Assembly (NCBI GenBank): GCA_966211215.1
Contig: CBIHNR010000070.1
Coordinates: 1 to 25,284, forward strand
Length of the DNA: 25,284 bases
Direction of reading: 5' to 3'
Source of the DNA: Desertivirga sp966211215
GTDB lineage: Bacteria > Bacteroidota > Bacteroidia > Sphingobacteriales > Sphingobacteriaceae
Both the position numbers and the translations under genes were made by a program. This document shows, one piece after another, positions 15,295 to 22,828 of the stretch (position 1 is its first letter; each line of letters opens with the position of its first letter). A model generated the notes under the pieces. That model saw only the letters and a list, made by a program, of their open reading frames with translations. It had not been told where the DNA came from and made no database searches.

Positions 15295-15326
15295 GAATAC
15301 TTGTAAATTTCCTGAATCAAGTATTC
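15295..15326. promoter_or_regulatory. Perfect inverted repeat in a divergent promoter region
   Basis: GAATACTTG (15295-15303) and CAAGTATTC (15318-15326) are perfect 9-bp inverted arms 14 nt apart, in the 293-bp space between the leftward small-protein/lipase set and the rightward SPFH gene. It is followed by two direct copies of TTAACCAAT (around 15333-15350). The centre-to-centre spacing of the arms is 23 bp, about two helical turns, as for a dimeric regulator. The regulator is unknown. Confidence 0.45.
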
Positions 15327-15539
15327 GCAAATTAACCAATTTAACCAATCAGAATAGTTTAAGGAAAATTAATCAGATCCAACATTAAACCATACAGCAA
15401 ATAGTTTATTAGCCTGCACTGTGTGGGAAAATTACCCGGCTTGATCCAGTAGGCTTAGCCAAAACGGAGGCAATTTTTTAAATCATCAATCAAATTATCT
15501 AAATAATATCCATCTTTAGTTTTATCAAGGACATAAAAC

Positions 15540-16640
15540 ATGGGACTTCTAAGCGGCTTATTCAGCGAATTTATTGATGTTATCGAGTGGGTAGACAACT
15601 CACTGAACACCATTGCCTGGAAATTTCCAAGGCACAATAATGCCATAAAAATGGGTGCAAAGCTAACAGTAAGAGAATCGCAGTTAGCCATCTTTATTAA
15701 TGAAGGAAAAATTGCTGATGTATTTCAACCTGGGCTTTATGAGTTGTCTACACAGAATTTACCAATCCTAACTACCTTATTAAGTTGGGCGCACGGTTTC
15801 GAAAGCCCCTTTAAGGCAGACGTATACTTTATAAGCACCCGTCAGTTCACCAACCAAAAATGGGGCACCAAAAACCCGATCATGGTACGGGATCCAGAAT
15901 TTGGCCCAATTCGGTTAAGGGCTTTTGGCTCATTCAGCTTTAAAGTTCAAGACGCCAAACTTTTTTTCCAACAAATATCAGCTACGAATCCTGATTTTAT
16001 CGTCGAAAATATCAACGAGCAACTTCGAAATCTTATCACCTCCCGAGGAATGGATGAAGTGGCGGCGTCAAAGATCCCTGTCTTCGACTTGGCTGCAAAC
16101 TATGATGAAGTTGGAAAATTAATTTTCGACAAGATACAACCTGATTGTGCACAGCTTGGGCTAGCACTAACTAGTTTGTTGCTTGAAAACATTTCTCTAC
16201 CTAAGGAAGTGGAAGAAATATTGGATAAAAGAAGCGGAATTAGCCTTCTGGGAAATTTGTCTGCCTTTACCCAGTTTCAAACTGCAAATGCTATTGAAAA
16301 ATCGGCTGAAAACGCTGCTGGAGGGGAGTTTGGTGCCGCTGGCTTAGGAATGGGGTTTGGTGCCATTATGCTTGGGCAGGTTGGGAATGCGATTAATTCA
16401 GGCCCGCAGCCGGGTGCTACACCTCCGCCCTTACCAACAGAAGACAGTTATTTTGTTGCAGTTAACGGCGCCTCAACAGGGCCTTACACTATTCAACAAC
16501 TGACTAAACTAGCCGGCGAACAAGCTATAACCGCAACCAGCCTTATTTGGAAAACCGGAATGGCTAACTGGGCTCCTATTAGTTCGATTCCAGCACTCAA
16601 TATAATATTTGCAAACACTCCCCCACCGCTGCCTTTATAA
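15540..16640 (+). CDS. YdjI-like SPFH (virion-core-type) protein with C-terminal GYF_2 domain
   Basis: The 366-residue protein starts with a short amphipathic N-terminus (MGLLSGLFSEFIDVIEWVDN). An SPFH domain of the YdjI/virion-core type follows (about 25-235), recognisable from GAKLTVRESQLAIFINEGKI, the PGLYELST turn, the RAFGSFSFKVQD strand and the NEQLRNLITSRGMDEVA helix. A Gly-rich linker (about 260-295) and PPPLP come next, then a GYF_2 (DUF4339) domain, about 300-357, with YFVAVNGASTGPYTIQQL and TSLIWKTGMANWAPI; the chain ends PPPLPL. Family knowledge: SPFH proteins scaffold membrane microdomains, and Bacillus YdjI belongs to a PspA-family membrane-stress operon with a zinc-ribbon membrane protein. 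The next gene, 7 nt downstream, is such a protein. GYF-type domains bind proline-rich peptides, so the Pro-rich ends may mediate self-association (inference). Confidence 0.88.
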   Translation: MGLLSGLFSEFIDVIEWVDNSLNTIAWKFPRHNNAIKMGAKLTVRESQLAIFINEGKIADVFQPGLYELSTQNLPILTTLLSWAHGFESPFKADVYFISTRQFTNQKWGTKNPIMVRDPEFGPIRLRAFGSFSFKVQDAKLFFQQISATNPDFIVENINEQLRNLITSRGMDEVAASKIPVFDLAANYDEVGKLIFDKIQPDCAQLGLALTSLLLENISLPKEVEEILDKRSGISLLGNLSAFTQFQTANAIEKSAENAAGGEFGAAGLGMGFGAIMLGQVGNAINSGPQPGATPPPLPTEDSYFVAVNGASTGPYTIQQLTKLAGEQAITATSLIWKTGMANWAPISSIPALNIIFANTPPPLPL

Positions 16641-16647
16641 ACCCGAT

Positions 16648-17769
16648 ATGGAGCAAAATAAAGAAACGAGCATTCTTAAAGACACTTTGGAATGCAACGG
16701 GTGTGGAGCAAAACTCAATTATTCTCCGGGAAGCGACTATTTAAAATGCGAATATTGCGGCAGTACTGACAATCCAATTCCTCAGGCCAAAGAATATTCC
16801 ATAAGCACCTATAATTATGACGAATTTGTAAAAGAAAGCAGATCAGTGGGTGGCAAAAACAACCAAGAGCTGATCAAATGCAATAGTTGCGGCTCTAAAA
16901 CTGTTTTTGAGAAAAATCAGACTGCAACACAATGCCCTTTCTGCACAGCACCATTGGTAATTGAAATGGTGAATAGCGAAATGTATGTTAAGCCTCATTA
17001 TGTATTGCCCTTTGTTTTCGGAAAAGACGATGCCGTGAAACATCTGCAGAAATGGATAAAAGGCCTGTGGTTTGCGCCAAACGGACTCGCAAAAGCCATA
17101 AACAGCGGATCTTTATCCCCCTTAAAAGGTATTTATTTGCCATACTGGCTTTATGATAGCGATACATCCAGTTCCTATTCAGGAGAACGAGGAGAATATT
17201 ACTATGTCAATGAGAGCTATACCGAAAGGGTTAACGGCAAGGATGTGTCCAGAACAAGAAGAGTGCGGAAAACACAATGGCAGTCAGTTTCTGGAACCGT
17301 TAACTGCCCCTTTGAAGACATCACTATAACTGCAACCCAATCATTGCCCAAAGATTTTCTTGATGCACTAACTCCGTGGAGCCTTGACAAATTAAAGCCT
17401 TTTGATGAGCGGTATATAAGTGGTTTTAATTCTGAAACCTTTCAAATTAGCCCAGAGACAGGATTTGTTGAGGCCCAAAGCATTATGAACGATGCAATAA
17501 AAGAGGCCATTAGAAAGGACATCGGCGGAGATGAACAGAGAATTTCAAGCTGCAATGTCGAATATTATAACATCGGAATTAAATATGTACTGTTGCCTGT
17601 TTGGGTGAGTTCGTTTAAGTACAATAACAAGATTTACCAATTTATTGTCAATGCAAGTACCGGTGAAGTAAAAGGCAAACGTCCTTATAGCACAATGAAA
17701 ATAGTAATTCTTGTTGCCATCATCCTGAGTGCTATACTCTATTTTTATTTAAATCAGGGCAATACTTAA
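16648..17769 (+). CDS. Double zinc-ribbon protein with C-terminal membrane anchor (YdjG-like)
   Basis: ATG 16648, 7 nt after the SPFH gene, gives 373 residues. A TTG-type start upstream would overlap the SPFH reading frame with unrelated residues. Two zinc ribbons lie at the N-terminus: CNGC...CEYC (C16, C19, C34, C37) and CNSC...CPFC (C78, C81, C96, C99). A central soluble domain (about 110-340) contains aromatic strands such as LPYWLYDSDTSSSYSGERGE and VLLPVWVSSFKYNNKIYQFI. A single transmembrane helix (about 351-369, MKIVILVAIILSAILYFYL) ends the chain, leaving the ribbons in the cytosol. Such proteins are often loosely labelled PriA-like or TFIIB-type zinc-ribbon proteins; no helicase motif is present. 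In Bacillus, YdjG (zinc ribbon plus TM) works with SPFH YdjI in membrane stress. The pairing here supports a similar SPFH-partner role (inference). Confidence 0.82.
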   Translation: MEQNKETSILKDTLECNGCGAKLNYSPGSDYLKCEYCGSTDNPIPQAKEYSISTYNYDEFVKESRSVGGKNNQELIKCNSCGSKTVFEKNQTATQCPFCTAPLVIEMVNSEMYVKPHYVLPFVFGKDDAVKHLQKWIKGLWFAPNGLAKAINSGSLSPLKGIYLPYWLYDSDTSSSYSGERGEYYYVNESYTERVNGKDVSRTRRVRKTQWQSVSGTVNCPFEDITITATQSLPKDFLDALTPWSLDKLKPFDERYISGFNSETFQISPETGFVEAQSIMNDAIKEAIRKDIGGDEQRISSCNVEYYNIGIKYVLLPVWVSSFKYNNKIYQFIVNASTGEVKGKRPYSTMKIVILVAIILSAILYFYLNQGNT

Positions 17770-17798
17770 AGAATACCTGCTGGAGGGCTTACAAAACA

Positions 17799-17835
17799 AA
17801 AAAAGCGAAGTTGGTATTTCCAATCTCGCTTTTTT
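17799..17835. terminator. Bidirectional intrinsic terminator
   Basis: Arms 17799-17814 (AAAAAAGCGAAGTTGG) and 17820-17835 (CCAATCTCGCTTTTTT) pair over 16 positions with a central 2-nt mismatch. The loop is 5 nt, and there is a T-run on either strand. It sits 29 nt after the zinc-ribbon gene and 4 nt past the 3' end of a leftward tRNA-Glu, so it can end both transcripts. Confidence 0.75.
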
Positions 17836-17839
17836 GTTG

Positions 17840-17911
17840 TAGTCCATAGGGGAATCGAACCCCTGTTTCCAGAATGAAAATCTGGCGTCCTAACCCCTAG
17901 ACGAATAGACC
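17840..17911 (-). tRNA. tRNA-Glu(UUC), copy 1
   Basis: Reading the minus strand, a 72-nt cloverleaf begins GGTCTATTCGTCTAGGGG. It has D-arm bases GTCTAGGGGTTAGGAC, the anticodon stem-loop CCAGATTTTCATTCTGG with anticodon TTC, and the T-arm GGGGTTCGATTCCCC, ending ATGGACT plus discriminator A. CCA is not encoded. The T-loop TTCGATT and the stem pairings support a functional gene. Its sequence equals the two other copies, but its flanks differ; a minus-strand terminator-like hairpin separates it from copy 2. Confidence 0.96.
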
Positions 17912-17966
17912 TTGTGTTATTTTCAAATTACCGAGGCGATTTTTCAGGATGGCATCTTCATAAAAA

Positions 17967-17993
17967 AAGCTGTAAATCTGAGATTCGCAGCTT
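17967..17993 (-). terminator. Intrinsic terminator-like hairpin on the tRNA transcript
   Basis: On the minus strand AAGCTGCGAATCT / AGATTTACAGCTT pair as a long stem (6 bp, 2-nt mismatch, 5 bp) with a single-base loop and are followed by TTTTTTAT. It lies between tRNA-Glu copies 2 and 1, so it probably ends the upstream tRNA transcript or attenuates it before copy 1. Confidence 0.55.
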
Positions 17994-18012
17994 CTGCATC
18001 TTCTAAATGCTG

Positions 18013-18084
18013 TAGTCCATAGGGGAATCGAACCCCTGTTTCCAGAATGAAAATCTGGCGTCCTAACCCCTAGACGAATAGACC
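18013..18084 (-). tRNA. tRNA-Glu(UUC), copy 2
   Basis: This 72-nt cloverleaf is identical to the other copies, with anticodon TTC in loop TTTTCAT, T-arm GGGGTTCGATTCCCC and discriminator A; CCA is not encoded. It is the last gene of the left duplication unit and lies 75 nt downstream of tRNA-fMet copy 1 on the same strand, which suggests co-transcription. Confidence 0.96.
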
Positions 18085-18159
18085 TTTTTTGAGTTGGGAG
18101 ACTTAAGTTGGGAGCTGGATTATTCCAAACTCGTTACTCTTAATTCCAAACTTCCTGGG

Positions 18160-18232
<73 letters not shown>

Positions 18233-18245
18233 CTATATTTTTTGT

Positions 18246-18300
18246 TTCGGGTTATGAGCCCGATGAGCGTACTCCCGAAACTTCGGGACTCCACCCCGCA
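18246..18300 (-). pseudogene. tRNA-fMet 5'-half fragment with replaced D-arm, copy 1
   Basis: On the minus strand this 55-nt stretch starts with the first 12 nt of the initiator tRNA (TGCGGGGTGGAG). It then has a self-complementary insert (TCCCGAAGTTTCGGGA) in place of part of the D-arm, and continues through GCTCATCGGGCTCATAACCCG, the anticodon stem-loop of tRNA-fMet. The T-arm and 3' acceptor are missing, so it cannot be a tRNA. It lies just upstream, on the transcribed strand, of intact tRNA-fMet copy 1. Confidence 0.8.
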
Positions 18301-18348
18301 TTATAATTTTTCAATGTACTTAACCAGTTTCGCACTGATTATTTTCCG

Positions 18349-18420
18349 TAGTCCATAGGGGAATCGAACCCCTGTTTCCAGAATGAAAATCTGGCGTCCT
18401 AACCCCTAGACGAATAGACC
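18349..18420 (-). tRNA. tRNA-Glu(UUC), copy 3
   Basis: This 72-nt cloverleaf is identical to copies 1 and 2 (anticodon TTC, no CCA). It lies exactly 336 bp from copy 2 as part of the right duplication unit, downstream of tRNA-fMet copy 2. Confidence 0.96.
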
Positions 18421-18495
18421 TTTTTTGAGTTGGGAGACTTAAGTTGGGAGCTGGATTATTCCAAACTCGTTACTCTTAATTCCAAACTTCCTGGG

Positions 18496-18568
<73 letters not shown>

Positions 18569-18578
18569 CTATATTTTT

Positions 18579-18633
18579 TTCGGGCCATGATCCCGATGAG
18601 CGTACTCCCGAAACTTCGGGACTCCACCCCGCA
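18579..18633 (-). pseudogene. tRNA-fMet 5'-half fragment with replaced D-arm, copy 2
   Basis: It has the same structure as the fragment at 18246-18300: 5' acceptor arm TGCGGGGTGGAG, hairpin insert TCCCGAAGTTTCGGGA, then the anticodon-arm region. Here the anticodon arm has drifted (plus-strand CGGGCCATGATCCCG instead of CGGGTTATGAGCCCG). This drift, with the absent 3' half, argues for a non-functional relic, although the hairpin insert is unchanged. Confidence 0.8.
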
Positions 18634-18681
18634 CTTTATCCAACTTAAGAGGCTTTCTTTCGTAATTACTTACCCCCCGAA

Positions 18682-18712
18682 TTGGACTGCAAAGATATAT
18701 TTCGTTTCTTTG
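18682..18712 (+). promoter_or_regulatory. Promoter of era, overlapping the tRNA promoter
   Basis: On the plus strand TTG (18682-18684) and TTTCTTTG (18705-18712), 20 nt apart, mirror the tRNA promoter. The -7 element departs from TAnnTTTG at one base only. The arms TTGGACTGCAAAG and CTTTGCAGTCCAA form a perfect 13-bp inverted repeat, so both promoters occupy the same 39 bp. Transcription would start near 18719, about 23 nt before the era ATG. Confidence 0.55.
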
Positions 18713-18720
18713 CAGTCCAA
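18690..18720 (-). promoter_or_regulatory. Promoter of the leftward tRNA cluster
   Basis: On the minus strand TATCTTTG (18697-18690) matches the Bacteroidota -7 consensus TAnnTTTG exactly. TTG (18720-18718) lies 20 nt upstream as a -33 element, a normal spacing. Transcription would start near 18683 and run through the tRNA fragment into tRNA-fMet copy 2. Confidence 0.7.
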
Positions 18721-18741
18721 ATCTTTTTTTAAAAATTTTAC

Positions 18742-19620
18742 ATGTCGCATAAAGCCGGATTTGTGAGTATTGTTGGCAAGCCAAATGCAGGAAAATCAAC
18801 CCTGATGAATGCGCTTGTGGGCGAGAAAATGTCGATTATTACGCCAAAGGCGCAAACTACACGCCACCGTATATTAGGTATAGTTAACGAAGATGACTAT
18901 CAAATTGTATTTTCTGACACACCGGGCGTGATCAAGCCGGTCTATGGTTTGCAGGAAAGTATGATGGATGCAGTGAACGATTCTTTAGTTGATGCCGATG
19001 TAATTCTTCTTGTAACGGACATTAATGAGCGTTATGATGAGAGTGATGTTATCGAAAAACTAAAGAATACTTCGTCGCCTTTTGCGGTTATCATCAACAA
19101 GATTGATAAATCAACGCAGGAAAATGTCGAAGCCAAGATTCAATATTGGATAGATACATTAAACCCGAATGCCATTTTTGCCACCTCGGCACTAAAAGAA
19201 TATAATGTGCAGCCGGTGATGGATTTTATCTTACAGAAACTACCCGAACATCCGGCATTCTATGATAAGGACACCTTAACCGACCGCACAGAGCGTTTTT
19301 TCGTGTCCGAAATTATCAGAGAGAAGATATTCAAACTTTATGAAAAGGAGATTCCATACAGCACAGAGGTGATAATCGTTTCCTTTAAAGAAGAAGAAAA
19401 CATTAACCGAATCAGTGCTGAAATTATTGTAGAACGCGATTCTCAAAAGAATATCTTGATTGGCAAGGGCGGCGAAATGATAAAAAAGGTTGGAACCTAC
19501 GCCCGCAAAGACATTGAGGAATTTCTCCAAAAAAAGGTATTCCTGGAATTATTTGTTAAGGTTTTGCCCGACTGGCGTAATCGTAAAAATTACCTGAAAA
19601 GATTTGGGTACGAAGACTAA
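18742..19620 (+). CDS. era: GTPase Era
   Basis: The 292-residue protein is full length for Era. The N-terminal GTPase domain has G1 GKPNAGKS (12-19), switch I with the TPKAQTTRHRILG segment, G3 DTPG (FSDTPGVI) and G4 NKID. The C-terminal KH domain has the GKGGEMIKKVGTYAR loop and ends in VLPDWRNRKNYLKRFGYED, typical of Era. Family knowledge: Era is membrane-associated, binds the 3' end of 16S rRNA and supports 30S maturation. The start at 18742 is 23 nt after the predicted transcription start, and there is no Shine-Dalgarno sequence. It is divergent from the tRNA cluster with an overlapping promoter, so transcription of initiator tRNA and a ribosome assembly factor is physically linked. The next gene is also a ribosome-assembly GTPase (der). 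Confidence 0.97.
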   Translation: MSHKAGFVSIVGKPNAGKSTLMNALVGEKMSIITPKAQTTRHRILGIVNEDDYQIVFSDTPGVIKPVYGLQESMMDAVNDSLVDADVILLVTDINERYDESDVIEKLKNTSSPFAVIINKIDKSTQENVEAKIQYWIDTLNPNAIFATSALKEYNVQPVMDFILQKLPEHPAFYDKDTLTDRTERFFVSEIIREKIFKLYEKEIPYSTEVIIVSFKEEENINRISAEIIVERDSQKNILIGKGGEMIKKVGTYARKDIEEFLQKKVFLELFVKVLPDWRNRKNYLKRFGYED

Positions 19621-19673
19621 CAAGAAGCAAAAGTTAGATTCAAGAAACAAGAAGATAGAAGGCTCATAAAGAT

Positions 19674-19681
19674 TACCTTTG
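19674..19681 (+). promoter_or_regulatory. Candidate -7 element for der
   Basis: TACCTTTG matches TAnnTTTG exactly, in the 152-bp era-der spacer and about 90 bp before the der ATG. No TTG at the expected -33 position is seen, so this is a half-supported promoter; der may also be read from era. Confidence 0.35.
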
Positions 19682-19772
19682 CTTTTTGTTTTAATTTTCA
19701 CATAAGTATATGTATACAGGAGGGCATCTTAGTCTTGACTCTTGTATCTTATATCTTTATTCCAATACATAA

Positions 19773-21074
19773 ATGAGTAACATAGTAGCAATAGTAGGGC
19801 GCCCAAACGTTGGAAAGTCCACTTTATATAACCGCTTAACCGAAACCCGTAAAGCAATTGTTGACGACTTTAGCGGCGTTACCCGCGACCGCCACTATGG
19901 CGTGGCTGAATGGACGGGGCATCCTTTTACAGTAATTGACACAGGCGGTTATGTTGCCCATTCTGAAGATGTATTCGAAGCGGCTATACGCGAGCAGGTG
20001 TTAATTGCCATAGAAGAAGCTACCGTGATTTTATTTATGGTGGATGTTACAACCGGCCCCACCGACTTGGATGACAGCATTGCAGATATCCTTCGCCGCA
20101 GCAAAAAGCCAGTGTTCGTAGTGGCCAACAAGCTGGATAACAATATGCTGATTGGCGATCTTCCAATTTTCTACAGTTTCGGGCTTGGAGACATCTATGG
20201 AGTTTCGTCCATGACAGGCTCTGGAACCGGAGATCTTCTCGATGAAGTTGTAAAACATTTTGAAGAAGCACCGGAAGAAGAAAATTCGTTACCTAAGTAT
20301 ACAATTGTTGGCCGTCCAAATGTGGGCAAATCCTCCTTAATAAATGCATTAATTGGCAAAGAGCGCAATATCGTTACTCCAATAGCTGGCACTACCCGCG
20401 ACTCGATCCATATTCATTACAACCAATTTGGGCATGAATTTATGCTGATTGATACTGCCGGGCTTCGTAAGAAAACCAAGGTTAAAGAGAATATTGAGTT
20501 CTACTCGGTGATGCGAACTATCAAAGCACTTGAGGAAGCAGATGTGGTTGTATTGATGATTGATGCAGTTGAGGGCTTGGAATCTCAGGACATCAACATC
20601 TTCCACCTTGCTGAAAAGAACAAAAAAGGCGTGGTTATCTTAATCAACAAATGGGATTTAATTGAGAAGAACCATAAAACAACCAAGGTGTTTGAGGATA
20701 TGATACGCGAAAAAATTGCGCCATTCTCTGATGTGCCGATCGTATTTACATCGGTAATCGAAAAACAGCGTATCTTCAAAGCCATTGAATCTGCTTCTAA
20801 GGTTTATGAAAATAAGCTTAAGAAAATTCCTACGTCTAAGTTAAACGAAGTGCTGTTGCCTATTATTGAAAACTATCCGCCCCCGGCAACAAAAGGGAAG
20901 CACATTAAAATCAAATACATTACCCAAATTAATGGCTCATCTCCAATGTTTGCATTCTTCTGTAACCTTCCGCAGTATATTAAAGAGCCTTACAAACGCT
21001 TTTTAGAGAATAAACTGAGGGAACATTTTGACTTCAGCGGAGTTCCGGTTCAAATATTTTTCAGGCAGAAATAA
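19773..21074 (+). CDS. der: Ribosome biogenesis GTPase Der (EngA)
   Basis: The 433-residue protein has the tandem GTPase domains unique to Der. The first has GRPNVGKST (8-16), the DTGGY G3 motif and NKLD. The second has GRPNVGKSS (180-188), DTAGLRKK and NKWD. The C-terminal KH-like domain ends in VPVQIFFRQK, the usual Der terminus. Family knowledge: Der is essential for 50S subunit maturation. It lies 152 bp downstream of era, the usual partner in this phylum as far as I recall. The spacer contains degenerate CAAGAA / TCTTG-rich runs but no gene. The stop codon merges into a strong hairpin terminator shared with the convergent ctpA-type gene. Confidence 0.97.
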   Translation: MSNIVAIVGRPNVGKSTLYNRLTETRKAIVDDFSGVTRDRHYGVAEWTGHPFTVIDTGGYVAHSEDVFEAAIREQVLIAIEEATVILFMVDVTTGPTDLDDSIADILRRSKKPVFVVANKLDNNMLIGDLPIFYSFGLGDIYGVSSMTGSGTGDLLDEVVKHFEEAPEEENSLPKYTIVGRPNVGKSSLINALIGKERNIVTPIAGTTRDSIHIHYNQFGHEFMLIDTAGLRKKTKVKENIEFYSVMRTIKALEEADVVVLMIDAVEGLESQDINIFHLAEKNKKGVVILINKWDLIEKNHKTTKVFEDMIREKIAPFSDVPIVFTSVIEKQRIFKAIESASKVYENKLKKIPTSKLNEVLLPIIENYPPPATKGKHIKIKYITQINGSSPMFAFFCNLPQYIKEPYKRFLENKLREHFDFSGVPVQIFFRQK

Positions 21075-21133
21075 AAAAGGTAAAAAACACCTGACAGGTT
21101 TTTGAAACCTGTCAGGTGTTTTTTACCTTTTTT
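21073..21133. terminator. Perfect 29-bp bidirectional terminator
   Basis: Left arm 21073-21101 and right arm 21105-21133 are perfectly complementary over 29 bp around a 3-nt loop (TTG). A GC-richer core (CACCTGACAGG) is flanked by A-runs and T-runs on both strands. It starts within the der stop codon and ends 10 bp before the stop of the convergent peptidase gene, so it serves both. Confidence 0.9.
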
Positions 21134-21143
21134 ATTGAATATA

Positions 21144-22748
21144 TTACTTCTTAATCGCTTCAAGAGCTCTTGCAATCACCTTATCCTCGACGTTTTTTGC
21201 CAGGTAAAACCCTTCATCACCATAATAATAACGGGCTGCAATTGCTTTAACCTGGGTATTTATAGCCGGCTTGGCATTATCCGCTTCTTTATCTTTAAAC
21301 TTCAACCCGCGGGCAGCAGCCAAAGATATAAGTTTACTATACTGAATATCAGAAAGGCTAAACTCAGAGATAAATTGATTTAAAGCTGTTGGATGTAATA
21401 TCCCTGCAATACTCTTAAACACGAATTCGGTTAATATTCCTTTAGCATTCATTGAATAATAAAATTCATTGTACACCGTAGAATCTATTGGAATAAATAT
21501 ATCAGGAGTTATACCTCCACCACCATAAATCATCCGGCCCCCCGAAGTTTTAAAGGTCTTGCCTTTATTAATAAGGGCGCTGATCAGCTTTCCTTTAACC
21601 TCTCCGTTTTTATACCTCTCGGCAACTTCCTGAAAATATTTGTCTTTCCCTTCTTTATATGGTTTTTGTATTGACCTTCCCGAAGGTGTAAAATAACGGG
21701 CAACGGTTAGGTTAAGAGCCGAGCCATCTCCGAAATTAAATTGTTCCTGCACCAGCCCTTTGCCAAAAGACCGGCGCCCTATAATTAATCCACGATCCAG
21801 GTCTTGTATAGCTCCGGCTAATATTTCGCTGGCTGAAGCCGAGTTTTCGTCAATTAGCACAATGAGTTTACCTTTTTCGAACAAACCCTCTTCGGTAGCC
21901 AGGTAATCTGTACGAGGTTCGTGCTTTCCTTCCGTATAAACAATAAGTTTTTTGTCGGCTAAAAACTGATCCGCCAATGCAGTGGCTGCATTCAAATAGC
22001 CTCCGCCATTCCCCCTCAAATCCAAAATCAGGCTATTAATTCCCTTTTTCTGCAATCGTTGAAACTCCGCAGCAAAATCATCATTGGTACGGGCTCCAAA
22101 CTTGCTTATCTTTATATAGGCTATATTATCAGACAACGGGAATGCAGCGTCGATACTACTGATCGTAATTTTATCTCGTTTTACAATAATGTCTTTTAAT
22201 TCACCATTGCGGCTAATATGCAACTTTACTTCAGTGCCGCGGGGGCCTTTAATCAGGCTGATAATTCGTTTGGTTGTAATTCCGCGCCCCGCAATACTTT
22301 TATTATCGACTTGCAAAATCTGGTCGCCTGCTTTTAAGCCGGCTTTGGCTGCCGGGCCGCTATTGTTAAGCGAAGTCACAAATACGGTATCATTTAATAG
22401 CTGATATTCTACACCTATGCCGCTATAATTTCCGTCCAGACCTTCTGAGAACCGCTTTGCTTCTACCGGCGGTAAATAAGACGAATGAGGGTCAAGTTTT
22501 TTTAGAATCTGATTGATGGCCATATCTTGCATGGAATCAATCTGCACCGGGTCTACATAATTCTCCTCGATTATATTTAAAACGCGTTCAACCTTCTCCG
22601 TTTTTTCCTCTCTCAAAAAGGGATTAAAACTGCCGGGCTTGGTGTTGGCATTCTCCTTTTGAAACTTCGGGCCCACAATCATACCCAAAACCATTGTTCC
22701 GGCGTAACAGGCTGCTATAATCAGATTTTTTTTAGTAGACGGTTGCAT
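21144..22748 (-). CDS. S41-family C-terminal processing peptidase (CtpA/Prc-like)
   Basis: This 534-residue protein has an N-terminal membrane anchor/signal (NLIIAACYAGTMVLGMIVG, about 9-27), a helical linker with IEENYVDPV, then a PDZ domain (about 95-185) with the carboxylate-binding YSGIGVEYQL and GPAAKAGLKAGDQIL. The S41 domain follows: ILDLRGNGGGYLNAA, ENSASASEILAGA with the expected nucleophile S305, and RRSFGKGLVQ with general base K330; their spacing of 25 residues matches Prc. A C-terminal extension of about 150 residues follows. Family knowledge: these tail-specific proteases cleave the C-termini of periplasmic or envelope proteins. Here the protein is anchored with its active site outside the cytoplasm. 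It is convergent with der and divergent from murQ, so it is monocistronic. Confidence 0.95.
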   Translation of the reverse strand: MQPSTKKNLIIAACYAGTMVLGMIVGPKFQKENANTKPGSFNPFLREEKTEKVERVLNIIEENYVDPVQIDSMQDMAINQILKKLDPHSSYLPPVEAKRFSEGLDGNYSGIGVEYQLLNDTVFVTSLNNSGPAAKAGLKAGDQILQVDNKSIAGRGITTKRIISLIKGPRGTEVKLHISRNGELKDIIVKRDKITISSIDAAFPLSDNIAYIKISKFGARTNDDFAAEFQRLQKKGINSLILDLRGNGGGYLNAATALADQFLADKKLIVYTEGKHEPRTDYLATEEGLFEKGKLIVLIDENSASASEILAGAIQDLDRGLIIGRRSFGKGLVQEQFNFGDGSALNLTVARYFTPSGRSIQKPYKEGKDKYFQEVAERYKNGEVKGKLISALINKGKTFKTSGGRMIYGGGGITPDIFIPIDSTVYNEFYYSMNAKGILTEFVFKSIAGILHPTALNQFISEFSLSDIQYSKLISLAAARGLKFKDKEADNAKPAINTQVKAIAARYYYGDEGFYLAKNVEDKVIARALEAIKK

Positions 22749-22828
22749 GTAAATTATAGGCTAAAATTACTACATACTCCTGCGCAACGGAGTCTCAAAT
22801 TGTCATAAAAAAGCGCTTTTTAAGCACT

